NCBI RefSeq assembly: GCF_012849095.1
Contig: NZ_CP051680.1
Location: 1,178,001-1,242,000, forward strand
Direction of reading: 5' to 3'
From: Cohnella herbarum
Lineage (GTDB): Bacteria > Bacillota > Bacilli > Paenibacillales > Paenibacillaceae
DNA: 64,000 bases
In this document: one piece after another, positions 53,501 to 61,170 of the stretch
How the letters are laid out: each line of letters begins with the position of its first letter
How positions within the stretch are numbered: position 1 is the stretch's first letter
Program-made: the position numbers and the translations under genes
Notes under the pieces: generated by a model
Databases searched by the model: none
What the model saw: the letters and a program-made list of their open reading frames with translations, nothing else
What the model was told of the DNA's origin: nothing

Positions 53501-54339
53501 TTCAACCATATCGCATGTCGAAGAGGTGCCTCGAACTCTTTTTTGGATACCGAGAATACGGCATACCAATCATTGTCCGGCATTTTCACGTAAAACATCT
53601 TGAGAACGCGACCGAATACGCTGGCTTCTCCGTATCCTTCCTCGCTGTTCTGGAGTCGTACCGCGAAGTCTCGCAGAGCGGGCTCGTCCTTCATATAATT
53701 GCGCTTCAAGATTAAGGATGTATCCCTATAGTAGAGAAGGTTGGTATCCCGATCGATCAGAATGACTTCGCTATCCGTATAATCGGAGGAGCTCAGCGTT
53801 AATTGCTCTCCGAATAATTGCGCGGGATCCAGCACCAAGCCGACGACGCCCACGATGCCGTTGCTGGAATTATGCAGCGGGACCATAAGCCATAAGATGG
53901 GCTTGCCGTGCGGATCCAGCATCATTGGAGAGAATGAGCCGATCCCTTTAAGCGCTTGCTGGTAGGCATCCATTGAGGCAACTTGCTGAACCGTTCCATC
54001 TACCAGGCTCATCGTTCCGTCTTGGCCGGCGATTCCGATGCATTCCATCGAAAAGTCCGTTTGATTCAGTTTATCTCGTAGAAAGGCTAGCTTGAGTTCG
54101 GTGGTTTCCAAGAGCTGGGGGATAGACTCGCTCAGAAGCTCTGCTTGTTTCACCCGTAAGTCCAGCAAAGTATCCAAGTTGGCGACGGTACTCTCTAGAT
54201 TCGCCAAGCTGTGGCGGATAAGTTGATTATTCATTTGTTTAATGGAAGTTTCGTATTGGATAAGGGAGATCAAAGCGAAGGAAACGACGTTTATCAAGAC
54301 CAACACGATCGCAATCTTTAAGTGAAGGGATCGAAACAT
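50512..54339 (-). CDS. Large hybrid histidine kinase: Cache, HAMP, two PAS, HisKA, HATPase, two receivers, Hpt
   Basis: About 1275 residues. Order: membrane segment, extracellular Cache-like sensor (~50-300), second membrane segment, HAMP, two PAS domains (one near FQAFIRHNQYAMIVTDS, another at the NTRLSEILESAHDM region), HisKA with FLARMSHEIRTPLNGIIGL, HATPase (DTGIGMT, FGGTGLGLVIS), a weak receiver, a full receiver (DLILMDLHMPDMDGIEA), and a C-terminal Hpt (VHSLGGAAGHLG). It can carry a complete phosphorelay. The longer frame starts inside a repeat, so the Met after GGGGGTG is used. Signal unknown. Confidence 0.88.
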   Translation of the reverse strand: MFRSLHLKIAIVLVLINVVSFALISLIQYETSIKQMNNQLIRHSLANLESTVANLDTLLDLRVKQAELLSESIPQLLETTELKLAFLRDKLNQTDFSMECIGIAGQDGTMSLVDGTVQQVASMDAYQQALKGIGSFSPMMLDPHGKPILWLMVPLHNSSNGIVGVVGLVLDPAQLFGEQLTLSSSDYTDSEVILIDRDTNLLYYRDTSLILKRNYMKDEPALRDFAVRLQNSEEGYGEASVFGRVLKMFYVKMPDNDWYAVFSVSKKEFEAPLRHAIWLNLGLTALTEIILGICLYFISRRYILNRLKQVVLVTKNVAAGNFYPEPLRIESLDEMGMLASSVNGMIDNLQDLFEPFQAFIRHNQYAMIVTDSQFVVTSFNKRAEEMLKYGENEIIGRKALLQWHDHDQLLARAKFYSDKLKRTITPDEAVLFVDSHKGFIPNWEWTWINRDGVRMLVSLNTSMMRYPNGKIKGYVLIARDISEIKKAVETNTRLSEILESAHDMIASFDMRGSIFYLNQAGYSFLGIESLNENNNRLSQYMPIPTTVRFADGLSEAQKLGYWQSEIEIIGANNRSQSASITVVSHQTDDGQDTFFSTIVRDISDQKEIERQLVKAKDEADEANEAKSSFLARMSHEIRTPLNGIIGLTYLLQRTELTELQTDYLRQVSESSQNLLRILNDILDFSKLEADKLILEQVPFRLEETLHRLSGIFSVLLGPKPVDFIIHLDPRIPEWIIGDPTRLEQVLLNLGANAIKFTNFGLIELMIILVRMDEGQATLHFSVKDTGIGMTDQQREQLFMPFVQADQKTSRKFGGTGLGLVISHTLVDLMGGRITIESAIHVGSELSFELVFPVNSQKSMPITLQPFELKVVVLEDHDRVAEHWRVLLSSFGCEVVTLCSWDQAMLLLKERKWDLFIVDMEAEIMHGEETWMNWKSLLDEHGVQVISSTSLLGRDALQQLPDEYKPAAVLVKPASSLHVRQALQVIRNRTMEIYDKERYAPSSLSDGSVESARSIDSYGTTRRPRIMVVDDQVINRLVANQILVAHGFDVELIESGADALAFLEAYPSRVDLILMDLHMPDMDGIEATTFIRRTFSAEDLPIVALTADMTKDRHVKCLNAGMNDIVTKPIKPEVLFTALGKWLPSLPHPSIERVTQLDETWEDTPYLKVSLALQQLNGKSALYLRLLDKFLLQYSDMENSLNALLNDKDSIGAIRLVHSLGGAAGHLGALAIQEAATKLESALLKGETPTLEKTDLLRSFNEGVASMQQLLFLKRS

Positions 54340-54396
54340 GCGTATAAGCACCCCCGGATGAACTTGATCAGACAGAACTCGCACGATTAGAGGTTG

Positions 54397-54564
54397 TTCA
54401 AAAAGTCCAATTTTGATCACGAAGCTTAGGCTGGGAGCAGATTCGACATCGAATCTTGAATTCAGCCGGGCCTTTCGGTACTCACGTAGGTTCTTCCTAC
54501 GCTCCGTTCCTCAGTCCCTAAGCTTCTTTCAACCTTCTCGGTGCTGAAAACCGGACTTTTTGAA
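54397..54564. repeat. 168-bp fold-back intergenic repeat with 12-bp terminal inverted repeats
   Basis: Ends are TTCAAAAAGTCC and its exact complement. Inside, GAAGCTTAGG pairs with CCTAAGCTTC, and small hairpins (CGTAGG, TTCTT, CCTACG; GATTCG, ACAT, CGAATC) fill the centre. It is flanked by near-identical 16-base copies GAACTCGCAC[G/T]ATTAG (54375-54390 and 54562-54577), the second overlapping the end by three bases. There is no transposase; it looks like a MITE-type or structured intergenic element. A decayed copy of one end occurs near 20.55 kb. Confidence 0.75.
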
Positions 54565-54697
54565 CTCGCACTATTAGCAATTTTCATAGAAAACAAATAC
54601 ATGTTATGGAAATCTTTTAATACTTTGTCTCTATCATAACGAATGAAGACATGAATCGACAGACCCAACTTTAATTGCGATGGAGGTGTTAAGGAAT

Positions 54698-55021
54698 TTG
54701 TTTAAGAACATGATGGAATGGCAAGTCATAGAAGAGCCGGAAACGGCAGCGGGGGAAATCTACGATGCGTTCGGGGATAGGTACGATTTCACGGGGAGCG
54801 AGAAGGAAGTGCTGCGGCTTTACTTGCTGTTCGGATTCGAGGACAAGGAAATCGCTAAGATTATGCAAAGCACTGTTCAAGAATTGGAAGGTCGCTTCAG
54901 GTGTATGTTAGGCAAAACAAGAACGAATTCGATGCGCGAGCTTCAAGCTTTATTTATTCGTTTCGTCCTACAGAAGCTTCCGGCGAATCTGTCGGCGGAA
55001 GCTTGCGGGACGAAGGGGTGA
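54698..55021 (+). CDS. Small LuxR-type HTH protein
   Basis: About 107 residues. The C-terminal half resembles the LuxR/sigma region 4 helix-turn-helix (EKEVLRLYLLFGFEDKEIAK, MLGKTRTNSMRELQALFIRF); the N-terminus is short and has no receiver. A TTG is proposed as start, as GGAGG lies 11 bases before it; an upstream ATG overlaps that site and lacks its own. It stops six bases from the convergent kinase gene. Function unknown, probably regulatory. Confidence 0.6.
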   Translation: MFKNMMEWQVIEEPETAAGEIYDAFGDRYDFTGSEKEVLRLYLLFGFEDKEIAKIMQSTVQELEGRFRCMLGKTRTNSMRELQALFIRFVLQKLPANLSAEACGTKG

Positions 55022-55026
55022 CCGTT

Positions 55027-56232
55027 CTATTTCAGGGGGAGTTGAATCGTGAAAATAGCGCCTAATCCCGGTTCGTTACCGGCGAATACTTCTCCTCCGT
55101 GCATATGGACTATTTTCTGTACGATAGACAGCCCCAGTCCGCTGCCGCCACCGGAACGATCGCGGGCTTTGTCTTCTTTATAGAACCGTTCGAACAAATG
55201 GGGAAGGGCTTCATCCGAAATTCCTTTGCCGCTGTCTATGAGATCCAATTGAATAAGATCCTGTTTCCTGGCGAGCCGCAAGCGAATCGTACCGCCTTCA
55301 GGCGTAAATTTAATGCTATTGTGCAACAGATTCACCCATACTTGGCTCATTAAATCTTCGTCCGCGCTAATCGTAAGCTCGGGCAATTCGACGTCCATCT
55401 CGATCGACTTCGTTTGCCACAACGGTTCGCACGACAAGATGATATGACGGATTTGTCGGTCTAACCGATAGGGTTTGGCTTCGAAGGGGTGCTGATTGGA
55501 TTCCAGCGAGGTCAGCTTGAGCAGATTATCGCTAATCCGCGACAACCGCTTGCTTTCCGTCTCGATGATGTCCAAGTAATGCTTCCGCGTTTCCGGCGAT
55601 AAGCTGTCGTTCTGCAACGCGCGGGCGAAGCCGGCAATGGAAGTAAGAGGCGACTGAATTTCGTGCGAGACGTTAGAAATGAATTCCTGACGCATCGTTT
55701 CCATTTGGTTAAGCTCCACAGCCATCTCGTTGAAGCCGGAAACCAGCGGTCCGAATTGTCCGATGAACTTCTTGTTCATTTCCAGAGAAACGTTAAAATT
55801 CCCTTTGGATAGCTCCTTCATCGCATTGATCATCTGCAAGAACCAATCCATCTGCTGGCGAACGGGAGCGTAGAACAAGCGAACCAACGTCATCAAGAGG
55901 AAGAGGACGAAGAAGCATAGGAATACCGTTAAATATTGACGTAGCAGACCGTGTCCGAATTGCGGAAACCAAGTTCGATAGATGGCTCCCATAATAACGT
56001 AAGCAATCCCCCAACAGGAGGCGATGGCCGCATGAATGAACACGAGAATGATGTATATATGTTTCCGCGGGGGCCTGAATTGTTTGCCCATCTCCTTCAT
56101 CCGCTGTCGCTGTTCCTTGCTCTCGCGATAGAAGCCTAACCGCCAACCTCTCCCGGACGGCTGATTCTCCTGGTGCTCCTTATGCTCCCGAGGATGGCGA
56201 TCATGGTGACTTCGGTTCCGCTGTTGCCTCAT
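55027..56232 (-). CDS. Sensor histidine kinase of the BmrA-linked two-component system
   Basis: A 401-residue kinase. A His/Arg/Gln-rich cytoplasmic N-terminus of ~55 residues precedes two membrane segments (IYIILVFIHAAIASCWGIAYV; YLTVFLCFFVLFLLMTLV) with a very short outer loop, then HAMP, HisKA (FISNVSHEIQSPLTSIAGFA), and HATPase (VNLLHNSIKFTPEGG, DSGKGIS, GSGLGLSIVQKIV). The short outer loop suggests intramembrane sensing, as in cell-envelope-stress kinases. Its ATG overlaps the regulator stop by four bases, with GGAGG in the regulator's end. Confidence 0.9.
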   Translation of the reverse strand: MRQQRNRSHHDRHPREHKEHQENQPSGRGWRLGFYRESKEQRQRMKEMGKQFRPPRKHIYIILVFIHAAIASCWGIAYVIMGAIYRTWFPQFGHGLLRQYLTVFLCFFVLFLLMTLVRLFYAPVRQQMDWFLQMINAMKELSKGNFNVSLEMNKKFIGQFGPLVSGFNEMAVELNQMETMRQEFISNVSHEIQSPLTSIAGFARALQNDSLSPETRKHYLDIIETESKRLSRISDNLLKLTSLESNQHPFEAKPYRLDRQIRHIILSCEPLWQTKSIEMDVELPELTISADEDLMSQVWVNLLHNSIKFTPEGGTIRLRLARKQDLIQLDLIDSGKGISDEALPHLFERFYKEDKARDRSGGGSGLGLSIVQKIVHMHGGEVFAGNEPGLGAIFTIQLPLK

Positions 56233-56903
56233 GACGATACCTCCAAACGGTAACCAAGACCGCGAATCGTCGTAATTCGGAAGCCGTATTGCCCATCGGG
56301 AAACCTTTCGCGAAGTCGTTTAATATGAACGTCCACGGTACGTTCGTCGCCTTCGTAATCATATCCCCAGATTTGTTCGATAAGCTGTTCTCTGGAGAAC
56401 GTTTTGCCCGGGTAACTGGCCAACTTGAACAACAGTTCGAATTCCTTAAGCGGAATGGTAACCGGTTGGGAATCGGCCAATAAGGAAAAGGTTTGACGAT
56501 TCAATTGAACGCTCCCGACCGCTACGTTCTGGGAGATCGATATTTTGTAGCGCTTGAGCAGAGCTTTAACGCGCGCGACAAGTTCGACGGGTTCGAACGG
56601 TTTAACCATATAGTCGTCCGTTCCGAGCTGGAAACCTTTAAGCTTTTGCGCCGTTTCTCCTTTGGCTGTGAGCATAAGCAGAGGGATCTCGTAATGCTCG
56701 CGTAATTCGCGGCATAATTCCCATCCGTCCATATTAGGCATCATGATGTCCAGAATGACGAGATCCGCCGCCATCGTTTCCAATTGGCGGAGGGCGTGTT
56801 TCCCATCCGTCGCTTCCGTAACTTCTAACCCCTCTTGTACGAGAAATACCTTCACAAGCTCGCGAATATGCGGATCATCGTCGACGACGAGAATTCGAGT
56901 CAT
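56229..56903 (-). CDS. OmpR-type response regulator of the BmrA-linked system
   Basis: About 224 residues: receiver (MTRILVVDDDPHIRELVK, phospho-acceptor Asp in LVILDIMMPNMDG, YMVKPF) and winged helix (LKEFELLFKLASYPGKTFSR, TVDVHIKRLRERFPDG, TIRGLGYRLE). The start used has AAAGGTGG about eight bases upstream; an ATG two codons earlier is too near that site. It lies 31 bases behind the bmrA-like gene and is translationally coupled to the kinase. Confidence 0.9.
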   Translation of the reverse strand: MTRILVVDDDPHIRELVKVFLVQEGLEVTEATDGKHALRQLETMAADLVILDIMMPNMDGWELCRELREHYEIPLLMLTAKGETAQKLKGFQLGTDDYMVKPFEPVELVARVKALLKRYKISISQNVAVGSVQLNRQTFSLLADSQPVTIPLKEFELLFKLASYPGKTFSREQLIEQIWGYDYEGDERTVDVHIKRLRERFPDGQYGFRITTIRGLGYRLEVSS

Positions 56904-56934
56904 GTTCATCCCCACCTTTCCTTAAGTAACCCGA

Positions 56935-58713
56935 TTAACTTAATTGCTCCTGATAGCGAAGCTGCTGTTCCGCGAATTCCCGGTACAACGAATGGCTGGC
57001 GACCAATTGCTCATGCGTGCCGATTCCCGTAATACTGCCCTTATCGAGGAAAATAATCTGATCCGCGTCGACGACGGTCGACAGGCGATGCGCGATGACT
57101 AGCGTCGTGCGGCCTTTCATCAGGTTGTTCAACGCTTCCTGAACGACCCTCTCCGAAGTGCTGTCCAGCGCGGAAGTCGCTTCATCCAGCATCAGAATGC
57201 GCGGATTGCGAAGCAAAGCTCTCGCGATTGCGATCCGTTGCCGTTGGCCGCCGGATAGCTTCATTCCGCGTTCTCCGACCTCCGTATCGAATCGATCGGG
57301 CAGATCATCGATGAATCCGTCCGCGTAAGCCATCCTCGCAACTTCTCTAAGCTCTTCGTCGCTGACGGGTCTATCTAGTCCGTACGTAATATTTTCCCGA
57401 ATCGTACCGGACATCAGAGGACTTTCTTGCGAAACGTAACCAATCTGGCTGCGCCATGAGGTCAGGGAATAGTCGTTAATGTCCTGCTGACCGTAAGCAA
57501 TACTCCCGTGCTGGGGTTCGTAATACCGTTCAATCAGGGAAAATAAAGTCGTCTTCCCGCTACCGCTCGGACCGACGAGCGCCGTTATTTTACCGGAAGG
57601 TACGGAGAAGTTGACGTTCTTCAAGATCGGATCGCCTTGGTCGTAGTAGAAGGTTAACTCCTTCATCCGAATGGCGGAATCCTCCGTTGGGACTTGCGAA
57701 CCTAGATCATGGATTTCCTCATCTTGACCGAGAATATCGATCATGCGTTCCGTAGCTCCGATGGCTTTCTGCAATTGGGTGAAGAAGGCCGTAATCTGTC
57801 CTAAGGGCATCACGATCTGAATGAGATAAAGGATGAAAGCGACCAATTCGCCTGCGGAAATCGATCCATTGGATACGCGCAATCCGCCATAACCGATAAT
57901 GACGACCATTAAGGTCATGATGACGATTCCCATAAGCGGAGCAATGAACGCTTGAATCTTTCCTTCGCGTACGCCTAACTTGAATAGCTTATCGATTCCT
58001 GAACGGCCCCGCTCGTATTCGATGGGCTCGGCGTTCGAGGATTTGACCAAGCGGACTTCGGACAGAACTTGGGTTAATACGGAAGTGAAGCTTGCCGTCT
58101 CGTTCTGCATGTTACGCGATATCTGATGCATCTTGCGTCCAAGGGGCATCATGATGAACAACGTAAGGGGGATGGCAACTAACAAGAGCAGAGTCATCTG
58201 CCAATCCAACGTGAACAAAATAATGATGGAGCCGACGATCGAGATGATCCCGTTAATAAATCCGGACATATGCTCGGAGACGACCTGCTTCACTACGTTC
58301 GTATCGTTCGTTACCCGGCTGATCAACCCTCCGGTTTCTTCCTTGTCGTAATGGGCGACCGGCAAATAGAGCAGCTTCCGCCAGAGCAGATCGCGCAAGC
58401 CGGATAGAATTTGCTGACCGAATTTGTTCAGCAGATAGATCGACAAGCCGCTCGCGATCGTCTGGGCGACGAACACGCAGACGAGGAGGATGATCTGATA
58501 ACTTTCCAGGGAATCCAACGTAAACCCGTCGACGAGATTTTTCGTAAATAACGGGACGAATAGACCGACGACGGTCGAGATCAGGCTGAAGGAGAGAGCG
58601 ACGGCAAGCATCGGCTTGGAAGGCTTGGCTTTGTTGATGAGCGTGATGAATGATTTCCAATTGTACTTTATCGGTTTGGCGGATTGATCCGTAGATTTAC
58701 TTGTTCGTGACAT
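56935..58713 (-). CDS. bmrA: BmrA-like multidrug ABC transporter (fused permease and ATPase)
   Basis: A 592-residue half-transporter: six membrane segments in an ABC exporter domain (residues ~35-330, LFVPLFTKNLVDGFTLD, SRVTNDTNVVKQVVSEHMSG, SEVRLVKSSNAEPIEYERG) and a nucleotide-binding domain with Walker A GPSGSGKTT, signature LSGGQRQRIAIARALL, Walker B ILMLDEATSALD and H-loop IAHRLSTV. It is very close in pattern to B. subtilis BmrA. The two-component genes follow directly, so an operon of pump plus its sensor is likely, giving drug-responsive export. Confidence 0.9.
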   Translation of the reverse strand: MSRTSKSTDQSAKPIKYNWKSFITLINKAKPSKPMLAVALSFSLISTVVGLFVPLFTKNLVDGFTLDSLESYQIILLVCVFVAQTIASGLSIYLLNKFGQQILSGLRDLLWRKLLYLPVAHYDKEETGGLISRVTNDTNVVKQVVSEHMSGFINGIISIVGSIIILFTLDWQMTLLLLVAIPLTLFIMMPLGRKMHQISRNMQNETASFTSVLTQVLSEVRLVKSSNAEPIEYERGRSGIDKLFKLGVREGKIQAFIAPLMGIVIMTLMVVIIGYGGLRVSNGSISAGELVAFILYLIQIVMPLGQITAFFTQLQKAIGATERMIDILGQDEEIHDLGSQVPTEDSAIRMKELTFYYDQGDPILKNVNFSVPSGKITALVGPSGSGKTTLFSLIERYYEPQHGSIAYGQQDINDYSLTSWRSQIGYVSQESPLMSGTIRENITYGLDRPVSDEELREVARMAYADGFIDDLPDRFDTEVGERGMKLSGGQRQRIAIARALLRNPRILMLDEATSALDSTSERVVQEALNNLMKGRTTLVIAHRLSTVVDADQIIFLDKGSITGIGTHEQLVASHSLYREFAEQQLRYQEQLS

Positions 58714-59006
58714 GGCTTGGCGAATCCTCGTTTCTTATGGAAGATGAAGTTTACAAGGGGTTTATTCGATCGTCTAGGTTTATTCTTCCATTATGGAGAA
58801 CCTTTCAAGCGAAATCCATCATACCTTGGGGTGTTTTTTTGCAGGGATGCAGTTCTACGGCTATGAGGTTTATTATGATTGCGTTATATGAACTAAATAT
58901 GAACGATAGCAAAGGCTCGAAAGAAAGAGATCGATGATCGCAACGGTGATTAGAAGAAGTAACCATGTTACAATGGTTGGACAGAATAGACGGAGGGAAA
59001 TCGCAT

Positions 59007-59636
59007 ATGGCAAACCAATGGATAGACAATGAACGCTTAACAGGGCAAATATCTTTTCTCGTGGAAATCGACAAGCTCAAGAACGTGCTTCGCAAAACCT
59101 TTCTAATGGATAAAAGCCGTCTGGAGAACACCGCCGAACATAGCTGGCATGTGTCGCTTATGGCCGTTGTCTTGTTGGAACACGCGAACGACCCCGAATT
59201 AGATCTGCATCGGATTATCCGAATGCTGCTGCTTCACGATTTGGTCGAGATCGATGCGGGCGATACTTTCGCTTACGATACGCAAGGGTATTTGGATAAA
59301 GAAGAGAGAGAGCAAGCAGCGGCAGACCGACTATTCGGAATGCTTCCGGAAGATCAAAGAGAAGAATGGATGTCGCTGTGGCGGGAATTCGAAGACGGAC
59401 TGACCGAGGAAGCGAAATACGCTGCCGCGTTAGATCGCTTGCAGCCGGTCATCCATAATCATTACACCGGTGGCGTAAGCTGGCTGAAGAACGGAATCGT
59501 AAAGTCGCAGGTGCTAAAGAGGCTAGATCCGGTCAGAGAAGCATCGGACACGTTATGGAAATTTACTCAAGAAATCGTGCAGAGATCGATTGATCAGGGG
59601 ATTCTGCTGGACGATCCGATCGCTAAGGAGGTGTAA
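59007..59636 (+). CDS. HD-domain hydrolase (YfbR-like)
   Basis: A 209-residue HD phosphohydrolase: AEHSWHVSLMAVVLLEH gives the first His, LLLHDLVEIDAGD the HD pair, and LDRLQPVIHNHYTG the later part. This pattern matches YfbR/YgbS-like 5'-nucleotidases. GGAGGG lies eight bases before the ATG; an in-frame ATG fourteen codons earlier is not needed. It precedes the acetyltransferase by two bases. Confidence 0.85.
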   Translation: MANQWIDNERLTGQISFLVEIDKLKNVLRKTFLMDKSRLENTAEHSWHVSLMAVVLLEHANDPELDLHRIIRMLLLHDLVEIDAGDTFAYDTQGYLDKEEREQAAADRLFGMLPEDQREEWMSLWREFEDGLTEEAKYAAALDRLQPVIHNHYTGGVSWLKNGIVKSQVLKRLDPVREASDTLWKFTQEIVQRSIDQGILLDDPIAKEV

Positions 59637-59638
59637 CG

Positions 59639-60238
59639 ATGCCGCGACTTCAAGGGACGTTAGTCATGCTGAGGGAATATCGAAGCGAGGATCTTCCTTG
59701 GATGCGCCAATGGGTGAACGATAGGGAAATCGTGATGCACCTCTCGGATATTTTCCTCTATCCGCACGCCTTGGAATCTACGGAAGCTTATTTGGACGCT
59801 ATGCTTGACGGCAGCTCGGACAGCAGAGGTTTCGTTATTGCGGATCCCGTTACGGAGGCGTATATCGGACAAGTGAACCTGGATTCCATCGATTGGAAAA
59901 ATCGCGTAGGCAAGATCGGAATCGTAATCGGGTCGACGGAGAACCTCGGGCGCGGATACGGGACGGAAGCGATGAAGCTGTTGATCGACTTCGCGTTTCT
60001 CGAGATGAATCTGAACCGACTGGAACTGGAAGTGTACGATTTCAACGAACGAGCCATTCGGAGTTACTTGAACTGCGGATTTATCCAGGAAGGACGCCAG
60101 CGCGAAAGGCAGTACAAAAACGGGAAATACTCGGACGTCATTCAGATGGGAATTCTGAAATCCGATTGGAAGATGGCCAGAGGAGAGCAGGCTTCCTGGG
60201 CTGGAAAAAGGAACGGTGAAGGGGAAGATACGCAATGA
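59639..60238 (+). CDS. RimJ/RimL-type GNAT acetyltransferase
   Basis: A 199-residue GNAT enzyme with the acetyl-CoA loop STENLGRGYGTEAMKLLI and the ribosomal-protein-acetyltransferase-type ending FNERAIRSYLNCGFIQEGRQ. The start has AAGGAGGTG that overlaps the end of the HD gene, so the three genes from here to vanW are tightly coupled. Target (protein or small molecule) unknown. Confidence 0.86.
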   Translation: MPRLQGTLVMLREYRSEDLPWMRQWVNDREIVMHLSDIFLYPHALESTEAYLDAMLDGSSDSRGFVIADPVTEAYIGQVNLDSIDWKNRVGKIGIVIGSTENLGRGYGTEAMKLLIDFAFLEMNLNRLELEVYDFNERAIRSYLNCGFIQEGRQRERQYKNGKYSDVIQMGILKSDWKMARGEQASWAGKRNGEGEDTQ

Positions 60239-61059
60239 TGCCCGAGCTTCGGCCGATCCCCAGATCTCCCATCCGGCTTCGGGTCGGCAAGTGGGCTTAT
60301 ACGTCAAGACGGTATTTGGAATGGGTTTTCGGAAACGTTACATTTGCCCGAGAGAAGAGCGTCGATGAACTGCCATATGCCGTTATGCGGCATCGGACGC
60401 CGCTTGTAAGGAAACTCGCGAACACGGAGATGTGGCTGCAACGCAATAAAATCGTTAATCTTCAAGTTGCCGTACCGCGGTTAGACGGAATATTGCTGCG
60501 CCCGGGAGAGACGTTCTCCTACTGGCGTTTGCTTGGCAAACCGACTAGACGCAAAGGTTACGTGGACGGGATGATCTTATTTTGCGGAGAGGTTCGTACC
60601 GGGGTTGCGGGCGGTTTGTGCCAGTTGTCCAACCTCATCTATTGGATGACGCTGCACACGGAGCTGACGGTAACGGAACGGCACCGGCATAGCTACGACG
60701 TATTTCCGGATGCAGGCCGAACCCAGCCTTTCGGTAGCGGTGCAACCTGTTCCTATAACTATCGGGATTTACGCATAACGAATGACACGTCCGTCACTTA
60801 TCAGTTACGGCTGCGATTGGATGGAGAGTATTTGTTCGGGAGCTGGCTTGCTGAGCAGCCTTCGAGATATCGTTACGAGGTGAAGGAAAAAGATCATCTG
60901 ATCACCTCGGAGCCATGGGGCGGATATATTCGGCATAATACGTTATATCGGGACGTCTATGCATTGGACGGAGATTGGTTGCGGGAGGATGAGATTACGG
61001 AAAATCACTCGCTCATGATGTATTCGCCGTTACTGGGCGTGGTTGAAAATGAAAGTTAG
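60235..61059 (+). CDS. VanW-family protein
   Basis: A 274-residue protein of the VanW family. Signature parts: LLRPGETFSYWRLLGKPTRR, MILFCGEVRTGVAGGLCQLS, NLIYWMTLHTELTVTERHRHSYD split here for length, and GSGATCSYNYRDLRI. VanW occurs in some vancomycin-resistance clusters but has no known activity and is widespread in Firmicutes; no van genes lie nearby. No signal peptide is visible. It overlaps the acetyltransferase by four bases. Confidence 0.85.
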   Translation: MMPELRPIPRSPIRLRVGKWAYTSRRYLEWVFGNVTFAREKSVDELPYAVMRHRTPLVRKLANTEMWLQRNKIVNLQVAVPRLDGILLRPGETFSYWRLLGKPTRRKGYVDGMILFCGEVRTGVAGGLCQLSNLIYWMTLHTELTVTERHRHSYDVFPDAGRTQPFGSGATCSYNYRDLRITNDTSVTYQLRLRLDGEYLFGSWLAEQPSRYRYEVKEKDHLITSEPWGGYIRHNTLYRDVYALDGDWLREDEITENHSLMMYSPLLGVVENES

Positions 61060-61170
61060 CGTTATTGGGTAAAACCGGAGTTCGGAAAATAGGTCGTCCG
61101 GCGGTTACGGTTATTAGGAAGGTTTGCTATAATTCTCCTATTCTAGCAAGAGGAATTAGGAGAATAAGCG

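Noticed and set aside
54340..54420. Extended N-terminus of the large hybrid kinase
   Set aside because: The extra 27 codons reach into the fold-back repeat and precede the membrane segment without similarity to kinase sensors; the later ATG has a ribosome site.
54462..54668. Minus-strand 68-codon frame
   Set aside because: It runs through the fold-back repeat, has no ribosome site and no family resemblance; repeat structure explains the open frame.
58701..58937. Plus-strand 78-codon frame between the bmrA-like and HD genes
   Set aside because: No ribosome binding site, overlaps the bmrA start region antisense, and shows no recognisable features. The 58714-59006 gap is treated as non-coding.
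59007..59636. HD protein as a CRISPR Cas3-type nuclease
   Set aside because: Small YfbR-like HD hydrolase without helicase; no repeats of CRISPR type seen anywhere in the window.
60235..61059. Glycopeptide resistance cluster based on the VanW protein
   Set aside because: No vanA/H/X or two-component genes of that type are adjacent; VanW alone is common in Firmicutes.
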